Assembly: GCA_041652255.1 (NCBI GenBank)
Contig: JBAZHT010000061.1
Span: 1-10,700, forward strand
DNA length: 10,700 bases
Direction of reading: 5' to 3'
From: DMER64 sp041652255
Lineage (GTDB): Bacteria > Bacteroidota > Bacteroidia > Bacteroidales > UBA932
Part shown: in pieces, positions 1 through 8,209 of the stretch
Layout of the letters: every line of letters starts with the position of its first letter
Numbering within the stretch: the first letter of the stretch is position 1
Program-made: the position numbers and the translations under genes
Notes under the pieces: model-generated
The model's database searches: none
What the model was told of the DNA's origin: nothing
Seen by the model: only the letters and a program-made list of their open reading frames with translations

Positions 1-3000
1 GTTTTACCAGAGAAAGGCCAACACCGCTTCCCTCCTTTCTCCTGAACGTTCCCTGATCGTTTATCTGAAAGAAAGGCAAGAATATTTTGTCAAAATACTC
101 GGGCGGTATCTCTTCTCCGTTATTGGCAACTTCAATGACAAGATCATTCCCCTGCCGGTTCAATATGACGCTGATGGTATCCTTGGCGTATTTTAGGGCA
201 TTGTTCAGTAAATTCCCCATTATTTTATTTATTGCCTCGGCATCCACGACACATGTGTACTCTCCTTCCGGAATGGTGACTTCCATTCTTACCCCTTTAA
301 GTTTACATATGGACTTAAACCGGTAAGAAACATTCCTTACGATCTCAGAGACATTGGCCGGATGAAAATTATAAACAAAGACGTTCTGTTCAATTTTGCG
401 AAAATCCAGCAACTGATTGGCCAGGGTATGCAAACGTTCCACATTCCGCTCCATGATGTCAAAGTTTTCACGGGCCTGGTCTTCAGGAGGAAGCGCCTGA
501 ATGATGTTTTCCAGCGGAGCTTTGATCAGACTCAGCGGCGTGCGGATTTCATGAATGATATTGGTGAAAAAACTGATCTTCTGATCATACAACTCTTTTT
601 CTTTCTCCATCTGATACTGGAGCATGTTGTTTTCCAACTTTCTCTTTTGCCTGCGTCTGACCAATTCCAGGCTCAGGTATCCCAGAAAACACAGAATAAT
701 CATATACCCGGCTATCATATAAGGCCTTTTCGCAAGAGGGGTTAGCACATGTATCGGGACTGAATATCCGGTTTCATTCCATACTTCATCGCTGTTGGCC
801 GCTTTCACATGAAAGATGTATTTACCCGGCGGCAGACTGTTGTATACGGCCGATCGCGAATATCCGGAATGTGACCAGGGTTCTTCCAGGCCTTCCATAT
901 AGTAGGCATACCGGTTATGTTGTGGAGAGACATAACTCAGTGCGACAAAATCAGCCTTAAAATGGGCAAGACCCGGACCAAGGGTTATCGTTCCACCCGG
1001 ATCCGGGGTCAGAGAACGATCAGACGACCACATGCCGGTGATCAAAACTTCCGGCGGCAGGTTGTTCAAACGGAGCAAATCCGGTCGTAAGACCACAAAA
1101 CCTCCTGTCCGGCCAAAAAATATCGTTCCGTCCGGCAACGATTGCCCTGCGTTATTATTATACTGGTTGCCCCTGGAAAACGATCCCTCGTCAATAATTC
1201 TGACCTCACCGCTTTGACCGTCTATGCGACAAATTGCTCTGCCCAGGGTAATCCATAAATTTCCCCGTTGGTCCGATGTTATATCATTGACAATAGTACC
1301 GGGCAGAGCCCTTTCCCCGACAACGGGATGAAAGGTATGCGTTTGATAATCAAAGGTACATAATCCGCTTCCTTCGGTCCCTATAAACAGCCGGTGTCGG
1401 TTGTCCTGATGCAGGCAAATCAATTTATTGACAGGCAACGACCCTTCTTCTTCCGAATGAACGTATTGGATCCAGGAGTTTGAAACAGGGTTGTAACAGA
1501 ATAATCCCCGCTCGTATGTGGCAACCCAGATCAATCCTGTATGGTCTTCCAGGATATCGTGAACCCTTGTGTCCCTTACCTGGGGAATTCTTTTAAAATG
1601 ATCCTTGTGCGGCAAGTATTGGTCCAATCCCAATAAAGTGCCAATATATACAATGCCATCAGAAGTCCTGAAAATGTTATATACTGCCTGGTGAGACAAA
1701 GTGGTGGTATCTGTTTCTACGGACTGGTAATGTCGTTTAAGTCCCGTTCCCGGATGGTACCTGAGCAATCCGTCAGAATAAAAACCCAGCCACAGTTCTC
1801 CTTCAATATCACAAATTGACCGGAGGTTTGTATAATCAATCTTTGAGGAATACAAATCAAACTGTCTGGTGACCGGATCAAACCGGCACAGTCCTCCGTT
1901 CTTTGTCATACCCAACCAGACTCCGGGCCCGTCTGTTGCCGGTGCAATATAAGAGACAACACTGCCTTCTGTATCAGGCACTGAATACTGTTGAAAAAAA
2001 TCAAAACCTGGCCTGAGGTAATGAATACCGTCAAAATACGTCCCGATCCATAAACCATTTTCTTTATCGATTACCAATGAAAAAACCGAACGCACTTCTT
2101 CCGGGGTGTTGTAGTGGCTCATATCCAGTTTCTCGCACCTGCGTGTATTTATGTTTAAGTGGAAAAGCCCGTTATCAGCACCAAGAAGTAATCCGTTGGG
2201 CCCCGGTTTAATAATTACATTGATCCCCTGAATGAATGTTTTGTCGGACGTATTGATATACCTGTACATTTCTCCGGAATGATAGTCATACCTTATCAGT
2301 CCGTATTTAACCGTCCCAATCCACATACAATTGTTTTCCGTATCTTCCAGAAAAGATTTCGTGTCATAATCATCAGAAAAATCACCGGTTTTACTGATCG
2401 GAAAAAAATCGAAAGCATTCCGTTCTTCATTGTAACGACAATACCCGCTTTTGAATGTCGTTGCCCAGATATTTCCGTAAGCATCCGTGGCAACCGTCCA
2501 TATATGATCCGAGATGATGTCCAAAGGGGCTTTATATTGTAACAAGACACCTGATGCCGGGTCGTATTTGAATATTCCGTTTCCGTAAGCGGCTATCCAG
2601 AGTGCGCCGTCTTTTCCGGGCTCAATGTCATTGACAGGACCCGATATCCGTGTCCCTTCTTCAGTTGTTACTGAAAAGGCTCTGAATTTTGATTTGCGCG
2701 GCTCATAAATATATATACCGTCATCCGTTCCTACCCAGATCTCCGTTGTATGAGGATCTTCATACAATGTCCTTATAAAGTTATTGCCCAATGAAGAAGT
2801 ATCTCCGGGTATATTACGGAAAACGGTATTCGTATATCCGTTGTAGAGATTCAACCCGTCTTTTGTCCCAAACCACATCAGCCCCCTGCTATCCTGCATA
2901 ACAGCCCACACAGAGCTATGTGACAATTGTTCATTGATCCCTGTTCCGTTATTGTTTGAAAAAGCAAAAACCGGGACAGGCAGCCAAAGGAGAAGTATAA

Positions 3001-3016
3001 TAAGGGATTTTCTCAA
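1..3016 (-). CDS. Hybrid two-component system (HTCS) sensor/regulator, N-terminal 1005 residues, runs off the left edge
   Basis: The minus strand is open without interruption from a TTG at 3014-3016 to the window edge. The protein begins with a signal peptide (MRKSLIILLLWLPVPVFA, residues 1-18). About 14 propeller blades follow (residues ~25-670), each with a motif such as LMWFGTKDGL, EIWVGTDDGI or GLWIGTYFDG, matching the two seven-bladed Reg_prop propellers of HTCS proteins. A Y_Y_Y domain (~680-757, YAYYMEGLEEPWS) precedes one membrane helix (~762-785). The cytoplasmic kinase has the H-box FFTNIIHEIRTPLSLIK with phospho-acceptor His822 (codon 551-553), an N-box near Asn938 (NNALKYA) and a G2 box GSGVGL (996-1001), where the window ends. 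The receiver and AraC-type output domains expected in this family are therefore outside. TTG is chosen because an in-frame TGA lies 15 bases upstream and no ATG precedes the signal peptide. HTCS proteins sense periplasmic oligosaccharides and activate adjacent SusCD loci; the ligand here cannot be read. Divergent orientation next to susC supports local control. Confidence 0.95.
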   Translation of the reverse strand, partial: MRKSLIILLLWLPVPVFAFSNNNGTGINEQLSHSSVWAVMQDSRGLMWFGTKDGLNLYNGYTNTVFRNIPGDTSSLGNNFIRTLYEDPHTTEIWVGTDDGIYIYEPRKSKFRAFSVTTEEGTRISGPVNDIEPGKDGALWIAAYGNGIFKYDPASGVLLQYKAPLDIISDHIWTVATDAYGNIWATTFKSGYCRYNEERNAFDFFPISKTGDFSDDYDTKSFLEDTENNCMWIGTVKYGLIRYDYHSGEMYRYINTSDKTFIQGINVIIKPGPNGLLLGADNGLFHLNINTRRCEKLDMSHYNTPEEVRSVFSLVIDKENGLWIGTYFDGIHYLRPGFDFFQQYSVPDTEGSVVSYIAPATDGPGVWLGMTKNGGLCRFDPVTRQFDLYSSKIDYTNLRSICDIEGELWLGFYSDGLLRYHPGTGLKRHYQSVETDTTTLSHQAVYNIFRTSDGIVYIGTLLGLDQYLPHKDHFKRIPQVRDTRVHDILEDHTGLIWVATYERGLFCYNPVSNSWIQYVHSEEEGSLPVNKLICLHQDNRHRLFIGTEGSGLCTFDYQTHTFHPVVGERALPGTIVNDITSDQRGNLWITLGRAICRIDGQSGEVRIIDEGSFSRGNQYNNNAGQSLPDGTIFFGRTGGFVVLRPDLLRLNNLPPEVLITGMWSSDRSLTPDPGGTITLGPGLAHFKADFVALSYVSPQHNRYAYYMEGLEEPWSHSGYSRSAVYNSLPPGKYIFHVKAANSDEVWNETGYSVPIHVLTPLAKRPYMIAGYMIILCFLGYLSLELVRRRQKRKLENNMLQYQMEKEKELYDQKISFFTNIIHEIRTPLSLIKAPLENIIQALPPEDQARENFDIMERNVERLHTLANQLLDFRKIEQNVFVYNFHPANVSEIVRNVSYRFKSICKLKGVRMEVTIPEGEYTCVVDAEAINKIMGNLLNNALKYAKDTISVILNRQGNDLVIEVANNGEEIPPEYFDKIFLPFFQINDQGTFRRKEGSGVGLSLVK

Positions 3017-3036
3017 GCCGCGAATATTAAGTCAAA

Positions 3037-3044
3037 CAAAAATA
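3037..3044 (-). promoter_or_regulatory. Candidate -7 box of the HTCS gene promoter
   Basis: The minus strand reads TATTTTTG, an exact match to the Bacteroidetes -7 consensus TAnnTTTG. It lies 20 bases upstream of the TTG start, which would give a leader of roughly 15 bases. A convincing -33 TTTG is not present at the expected ~20-base spacing, so the call rests on the -7 box and position alone. Confidence 0.45.
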
Positions 3045-3090
3045 AGACAAATCCCCAATAGCCCGCAGTAATAATCGTGTCTCAGGCTTT

Positions 3091-3098
3091 CAATTTTG
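3091..3098 (+). promoter_or_regulatory. Weak candidate -7 box for susCD
   Basis: CAATTTTG differs from TAnnTTTG only at the first base and would place the transcript start about 100 to 130 bases before the susC start. No -33 TTTG is seen 19-21 bases upstream. A weak core promoter would suit a susCD unit that depends on an activator such as the divergent HTCS, but this is inference. Confidence 0.2.
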
Positions 3099-3122
3099 AT
3101 TCATGGTATATCATTTTACAAC

Positions 3123-3151
3123 ATTGTTGCATTTCTTGGAAAGAAATTGTT
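3123..3151. promoter_or_regulatory. Palindrome flanked by direct repeats in the divergent control region (candidate operator)
   Basis: A perfect 7-base inverted repeat, ATTTCTT (3131-3137) and AAGAAAT (3141-3147), is separated by GGA. Two copies of ATTGTT (3123-3128 and 3146-3151) lie 23 bases apart, about two helical turns. AraC-type domains often bind direct repeats at such a period, so this could be an HTCS or other regulator site, or an RNA hairpin in the susC leader. The rest of 3017-3201 is AT-rich and shows no gene or further structure I can support. Confidence 0.25.
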
Positions 3152-3201
3152 ATCAATTCGATTTATTAATCGGTTTATTTGTCACATTACTTAAAACCAC
3201 T

Positions 3202-6200
3202 ATGAAAAACATTATGAAAGGAGATTATTTTAAAATGAGAATGTTTGTTTTAGCATGGGCTGTTTTTGTTTCTGTAACGGCTTTTGCACAAACAAATGTG
3301 AAAATTTCAGGCGTAGTGCTTTCTGAAACAAACGAACCTTTACCGGGCGTTACCGTTGTTCAGAAAGGCACTTCAAACGGAGCAACAACGGATCTGGACG
3401 GTGCCTACAACCTGGTTGTCCCCGAGAACGCTGTTCTGGAAGCCTCCTATTTAGGCTTTACTACCGAAGCCATGCCTGTTAAGCCGGGTGTATTCGTTTA
3501 CAATTTTACCCTGACAGAAGATGACAAATGGCTGGAAGAAGTTGTTGTGATCGGTTATGGTATTCAGAAAAAGAAGCTTATTACCGGCGCTACCGTTCAG
3601 GTAAAAGGGGAAAATATTGAAAAATTGAACACGGTAGACGTTTTGGGCGCTTTGCAAAGTCAAAGTCCGGGCGTTTACATCACACAAAGCTCGGGCCAGG
3701 TAGGAGAAGGTTATAGGATCAATATCCGCGGTCTGGGCACAACGGGCGAGACTACCCCGTTATATGTCATTGACGGAGTCGCAGGAGGTTCTCTGTCTTC
3801 ATTGAATCCCAGCGACATAGAATCCATTGATGTCTTAAAAGATGCAGCTTCTGCTGCCATTTACGGTGCACGGGCTGCCAATGGTGTGATCCTGGTTACA
3901 ACAAAAAAAGGAAAAGCAGGGAAGTTACAGATTACCTATGACGGTTATTTTGGTGTTCAGAATGCCATAACCAACGGTGTCACTCCGCTGAATGCAGAAC
4001 AATATATGGAGATCATTAACAAAGCTCTCCTTACACAGGACAGTTCAGGAGGCCTGCTCTACAACTGGGAAGACGAATTGCCTGCTTCCATGCTTGCTTC
4101 CATAAAAAACGGATCCTGGAACGGAACCAACTGGCTTGAGGAAGGCACAAATGCAAACGCCCCTATTACCAGCCACGCTGTAAACCTAATGGGGGGGAAT
4201 GAACAGTCACGTTTTTCCCTTGGGTTCTCATACCTGATGCAGGAAGGGACTATAGGGTATCCGGCAACTCCTCATTACGACCGTTATACGGCACGCATGA
4301 ACTCAGACCATTCCCTGTGGAAAAAGAACGGACGGGACATCATCCGGTTTGGTGAAAACATTGTATTTTCCAATTACAGCAGATCGGGTGTCAGCATTGG
4401 AAACATGTACAGCAACAACGTGCGTAATCTTCTGAAGATGTCACCGCTTCTCCCTGCATACAATGATCAGGGTGATTACTATATATATAAAGACATGGTC
4501 GCAGACGGCTGGAATTTTGAACAGGAGTTGAACAATCCCCTGGCCCAGCTGGATTATACACGAAAAAACAGGAACTCCGTGACCAGAAGGTTGCAGGCAA
4601 ATGCCTTTCTGGAAATTACGCCTTTGAAAGAACTCAAATTCAAAAGCAGCGTAGGATACGATTATTATCAGAACTCTTACAGGTATTATGTGCCCACTTA
4701 CATATTATCTTCCAAAACTACGAACGATACAGATGACGTGACACAGGGCCAGTCATGGAGCACCAACTGGACCTGGGAGAACACCCTGAACTATACCAAA
4801 TTGTTAGGAGAACACTCTATTGACGTCCTTGTGGGTCAATCCATGGAAAAATGGGGAAACGGAGAGAGCGTATATATCAAAAACTCAAATTCCCTGTTCC
4901 CCGGATCATATGATCATGCTTATATTAGCAATACCCAGGGACTTGATAACACCAACACCGATATTTCCGGAGAACCCTCAACGGCCGGCAGCCTGGTATC
5001 GTTTTTTGGTCGTATCAATTATAACTTCAGGGAAAAATACCTGCTTTCTCTGGTCATGCGTGCAGACGGATCGTCAAACTTTGCAAGGGGTAACCGCTGG
5101 GGATATTTTCCTTCGGTGTCTGCCGGATGGATCCTGACCAACGAACCGTTCATGGAATCGTTTACCGACGTAATGAATTTCTTTAAACTTCGCGGAAGCT
5201 GGGGACAGAACGGAAACTGCAATATTGACAATTTCCAGTACCTGGCAACCATTGCGTTTAACACAAGTGCCTATTTCTTTGAAGATAAAAACACGCCTTC
5301 CACCGGTGCTTATCCGGACATCCTGCCAAATGCAGACGTGACCTGGGAAACTTCGGAACAGCTGGACCTGGGTTTTGATGCACGTTTCTTTGACTCCCGC
5401 CTGGGTGTGAACTTTGACTGGTACGTCAAAACAACCAAAGACTGGCTTGTTGTAGCCCCCACCCTTTTATCGTATGGTACAGGCGCTCCCTATATCAACG
5501 GGGGAGACGTAGAGAACAGGGGTGTTGAACTGGCTCTGTCCTGGTTTGATAAGATAGGCAACGATTTCCAATACGATATCAATATGAATTTCGCACACAA
5601 TAAAAATAATGTACTGCGATTGGCCAATGAAGAAGGCATTATCCACGGACCTGACCAGGTTATTGCCGAAAACACTACAGAATCTTTCCGTGTTCAGGTC
5701 GGTTACCCCATGGGCTATTTCTGGGGATACAAGACCCTGGGCGTATTCCAGAACCAGGCACAGATTGATAAGTTCCTGGCAGAAGGAGGCGCAACCAAGC
5801 AAGGCACACCGGCTCCGGGAGACCTGATCTTCCAGGACACCGACGAGAACGGTGTTATTGATGAGAATGACAAAACCTACATAGGAAATCCCCATCCCGA
5901 TTTCACAGGTAGTTTATCTTTAAATCTTTCTTATAAGGGACTTGATTTTTCTATGACAGCCTACGGAGCATTCGGTCAACAGATCATCAAATGTTACAGA
6001 TCGTACTCCGACACTCCCAACGACAACTACACTACCGATGTCTATACAAAATACTGGACGGGAGAAGGCTCAACCAACCGCTATCCTTCATTCTCTTACG
6101 GAAAACATGAAAACTTCAAAGATATTTCCGATATCTATATTGAAAACGGAGATTATGTCAAAATTTCCAATGTCACTATAGGTTACAATTTCAAAAATGT

Positions 6201-6390
6201 ATGGAAAAATCTTCCGGCATCTCAATTGAGAATTTACGTGGCCGCTCAGAATCTGCTTACCATTTCCAAATATTCTGGGATGGACCCGGAAGTAGGTTTT
6301 GGAGGAGGAGTTTCCTGGGCTTCCGGCGTTGACAACGGATATTACCCCAGCTCCCGCACTTTCATGGTAGGCTTGAACCTCAAATTTTAA
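3202..6390 (+). CDS. susC: SusC/RagA-family TonB-dependent outer membrane transporter
   Basis: An outer-membrane beta-barrel that imports a ligand captured by its SusD partner, using TonB energy. From the 3202 start it has 1062 residues, the usual size of this family. In order: signal peptide ending VSVTAFAQ (cut near residue 29), a carboxypeptidase-regulatory-like beta-sandwich (~33-103, GVVLSETNEPLPGVTVVQKG), a TonB-box-like EEVVVIGYG (~112-120), a plug (~121-238) with the hallmark SIDVLKDAASAAIYGARAAN, then the barrel to the C-terminal GLNLKF. A canonical EF-hand-like loop, DTDENGVIDEND, is at residues 879-890, as in many relatives. The reading frame is also open from an ATG at 3103, but that would put about 33 residues with no signal-peptide character in front of the export signal. 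ATG 3235, preceded by AAAGGAG, is a good alternative giving MRMFVLAWAVFVSVTAFA as signal peptide. The stop is 20 bases before susD. Substrate unknown. Confidence 0.97.
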   Translation: MKNIMKGDYFKMRMFVLAWAVFVSVTAFAQTNVKISGVVLSETNEPLPGVTVVQKGTSNGATTDLDGAYNLVVPENAVLEASYLGFTTEAMPVKPGVFVYNFTLTEDDKWLEEVVVIGYGIQKKKLITGATVQVKGENIEKLNTVDVLGALQSQSPGVYITQSSGQVGEGYRINIRGLGTTGETTPLYVIDGVAGGSLSSLNPSDIESIDVLKDAASAAIYGARAANGVILVTTKKGKAGKLQITYDGYFGVQNAITNGVTPLNAEQYMEIINKALLTQDSSGGLLYNWEDELPASMLASIKNGSWNGTNWLEEGTNANAPITSHAVNLMGGNEQSRFSLGFSYLMQEGTIGYPATPHYDRYTARMNSDHSLWKKNGRDIIRFGENIVFSNYSRSGVSIGNMYSNNVRNLLKMSPLLPAYNDQGDYYIYKDMVADGWNFEQELNNPLAQLDYTRKNRNSVTRRLQANAFLEITPLKELKFKSSVGYDYYQNSYRYYVPTYILSSKTTNDTDDVTQGQSWSTNWTWENTLNYTKLLGEHSIDVLVGQSMEKWGNGESVYIKNSNSLFPGSYDHAYISNTQGLDNTNTDISGEPSTAGSLVSFFGRINYNFREKYLLSLVMRADGSSNFARGNRWGYFPSVSAGWILTNEPFMESFTDVMNFFKLRGSWGQNGNCNIDNFQYLATIAFNTSAYFFEDKNTPSTGAYPDILPNADVTWETSEQLDLGFDARFFDSRLGVNFDWYVKTTKDWLVVAPTLLSYGTGAPYINGGDVENRGVELALSWFDKIGNDFQYDINMNFAHNKNNVLRLANEEGIIHGPDQVIAENTTESFRVQVGYPMGYFWGYKTLGVFQNQAQIDKFLAEGGATKQGTPAPGDLIFQDTDENGVIDENDKTYIGNPHPDFTGSLSLNLSYKGLDFSMTAYGAFGQQIIKCYRSYSDTPNDNYTTDVYTKYWTGEGSTNRYPSFSYGKHENFKDISDIYIENGDYVKISNVTIGYNFKNVWKNLPASQLRIYVAAQNLLTISKYSGMDPEVGFGGGVSWASGVDNGYYPSSRTFMVGLNLKF
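3217..3223 (+). promoter_or_regulatory. Shine-Dalgarno-like AAAGGAG supporting an alternative susC start at 3235
   Basis: AAAGGAG ends 11 bases before the ATG at 3235, with an A/T-rich spacer. The gap is rather long, and Bacteroidetes rely little on this motif, so it favours but does not settle the 3235 start over ATG 3202. Both starts give an export signal. Confidence 0.35.
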
Positions 6391-6410
6391 CTTGTAAGAA
6401 ACAGACAAAT

Positions 6411-8105
6411 ATGAAACGTTTAACATATATTATTGCAGCAAGCATCTTCCTTTTTGCCGGTTGTGAAAGTTTTCTGGATACCGAAAGTTATACCAAGAAG
6501 AACACTTCCAACTTCCCTGCAACACAAAGTGATGCCGAACTCATGATCACGGGCATTTATGCCTCGATGAACGATCTTATCGCAAATCCCGAATCACATC
6601 CCTTCTTTATTTTTGAAATGGCAGGAGACGACCGTTTTGGAGGCGGCAGTACCAGCAACCGCGGTTCTCAGTCTTTAGACCGTCTTATGAATGCCGGCGT
6701 AAGTTTCCTGGAACCTTTGTGGGAGGAAAGATATTCCGGAATATTCCGGGCAAACAACGCCATCGAGACTATAGACAATGTGACAGAATGGACTAATGCC
6801 GGAAAACGAGAACAGTTGCTGGGCGAAGCCCACTTTTTACGTGCTTTCTTCTACTTTGACCTAGTCCAGGTGTTCGGGCAAGTACCCCTGATCCTGGAAA
6901 CAGCCCCGCAGAATCTGCCTAAATCCCCGGCAGATGATATCTATGCCCAGATCACCTATGACCTGAAACAGGCTATTGATCTGTCTCCATCCATTAAATT
7001 TCCGGAATACGGATCAGGACATGCTTCCAAATGGGCAGCAGAGGCTATGATGGCCCGTGTGTATCTGTTTTACACCGGTTTTTACAACAAGACCGAGCTT
7101 CCTGTAGCAGGCGGAGGATCTGTTGGTAAACAGCAAGTTGTATCTTATCTTGAAGACTGTATCAACAACAGCGGCCACACCCTGGTCAGCGATCAGCGTA
7201 ATATCTGGCCTTATACCAATCCTTATACGGGTGCCGACTACCAATACGTCATAGAGAACGGATTGTTATGGGAAGGTGACGGTTGTAAAGAAACGATCTT
7301 TGCCGTTAAATTCTCTAATACCGGAGATAGTGGTCGTTTTAACCGCATTGTGGAATATTTTGGGATGAGGAAATCGAACGCAACCTGTTTCCCCTTCATA
7401 CCGCAAGGATATTCAAACGGTCCGGTAAACTCCACATTGTGGGACAACTGGTCTTCTGATCCTGATTATGAAGGAGATACCCGTCTTAGGGGTTCAATAT
7501 GTAGTGAACAGGACGAAATCCCCGATTATCCCGGAGACCCCATCAAAGAAGTAGAGAAAACCCGTCTGTGGGCTAAAAAATACCTGGGGGTAGGAGCTTA
7601 CGAAGGGAGCAACCTGATAATCTCCTTTGCTTATTTCTATGGTGGGATCAACAACCGCCAAACCGGTCTTACTTCAGATATTATTCTCATCCGCATGGCC
7701 GATGTGTACCTGATGCATTCTGAACTAACTCAGACGGTAACCTATATGAACAAAGTGCGCCAACGTGCCGGATTAGCTCCTTATGCTTCCTATTCGCTGG
7801 AATCCCTGAAAAAAGAACGTCGCTACGAACTCTGCTTTGAAGCGGTCCGCTGGAATGACCTGCGTCGTTGGGGAGATGTACAGGAGAAAGTCAACAACCA
7901 GGAAGGCGTCACCATTACCAACAGAGGCGTACTTTCACAATATACCTTCGGATCCTTCGACTTTATGCAACGCTACCAGCAAACCGGAGGCGGCTTCTGG
8001 AAAATCCCCGAATCCCAGGTAACCCTTTCGGAAGGCGTACTGGAACAGAATCCCGGCTGGGAAAGCACCTATGATTTCATCAGCCTGCCCTATTACGCAA
8101 ATTAA
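6411..8105 (+). CDS. susD: SusD/RagB-family surface nutrient-binding lipoprotein
   Basis: The 564-residue product is the lid and binding partner of the SusC barrel encoded just upstream; the pair forms a hinged outer-membrane complex. The N-terminus MKRLTYIIAASIFLFAGC is a lipoprotein signal with lipidated Cys18. The helical core shows the family motifs GEAHFLRAFFYFDLVQVFG and ASKWAAEAMMARVYLF. The C-terminal SusD_RagB region has ERRYELCFEAVRWNDLRRWG (Arg480 onward) and ends with the typical VLEQNPGW. The stretch between MADVYLMHSEL and YMNKVRQRAGL looks short compared with the usual helix pair, suggesting a compact subfamily; this is an impression, not an alignment. Spacing of 20 bases after susC with no promoter or terminator between them indicates cotranscription. 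The A-rich upstream bases lack a Shine-Dalgarno motif, which is normal in this phylum. Confidence 0.97.
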   Translation: MKRLTYIIAASIFLFAGCESFLDTESYTKKNTSNFPATQSDAELMITGIYASMNDLIANPESHPFFIFEMAGDDRFGGGSTSNRGSQSLDRLMNAGVSFLEPLWEERYSGIFRANNAIETIDNVTEWTNAGKREQLLGEAHFLRAFFYFDLVQVFGQVPLILETAPQNLPKSPADDIYAQITYDLKQAIDLSPSIKFPEYGSGHASKWAAEAMMARVYLFYTGFYNKTELPVAGGGSVGKQQVVSYLEDCINNSGHTLVSDQRNIWPYTNPYTGADYQYVIENGLLWEGDGCKETIFAVKFSNTGDSGRFNRIVEYFGMRKSNATCFPFIPQGYSNGPVNSTLWDNWSSDPDYEGDTRLRGSICSEQDEIPDYPGDPIKEVEKTRLWAKKYLGVGAYEGSNLIISFAYFYGGINNRQTGLTSDIILIRMADVYLMHSELTQTVTYMNKVRQRAGLAPYASYSLESLKKERRYELCFEAVRWNDLRRWGDVQEKVNNQEGVTITNRGVLSQYTFGSFDFMQRYQQTGGGFWKIPESQVTLSEGVLEQNPGWESTYDFISLPYYAN

Positions 8106-8149
8106 AGACGTCACAAATTAGATATGTTGCTGTTATTCAGCGTTTTTGT

Positions 8150-8176
8150 AAAAGGCACCCCCCGGGGTGCCTTTTT
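8150..8176 (+). terminator. Intrinsic terminator of the susCD unit
   Basis: An 11-base-pair perfect stem (8150-8160 with 8165-8175) has a 4-base loop CCCG. Its outer A-run on the left pairs with the T-run on the right. Core arms are GGCACCC and GGGTGCC. The A/T-flanked design could stop transcription in both directions. It sits 45 bases after the susD stop. Confidence 0.9.
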
Positions 8177-8205
8177 GTTCGACATACCTGTTTTTGCTAT
8201 CTTTG
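8174..8205 (+). promoter_or_regulatory. Promoter of the C69 dipeptidase (-33 TTTG, -7 TATCTTTG)
   Basis: TTTG at 8174-8177 and TATCTTTG at 8198-8205 are separated by 20 bases, matching the Bacteroidetes sigma factor consensus (TTTG, 19-21 bases, TAnnTTTG). The -33 element lies in the T-tract of the preceding terminator. The -7 box ends 4 bases before the ATG, so transcription should begin at or within a few bases of the start codon. Confidence 0.65.
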
Positions 8206-8209
8206 GACC

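Noticed and set aside
2279..2550. Small open frames on both strands (84-87 residues) within the HTCS region
   Set aside because: Both overlap the continuous HTCS frame out of register and encode no recognisable domain.
3103..3201. Extension of susC to the ATG at 3103
   Set aside because: The extra residues precede the export signal and lack signal-peptide character, and the DNA has the repeats expected of a control region.
5467..5895. A 142-residue open frame antisense to susC
   Set aside because: The sense strand encodes conserved SusC barrel sequence over the same stretch; the antisense product shows no family resemblance.
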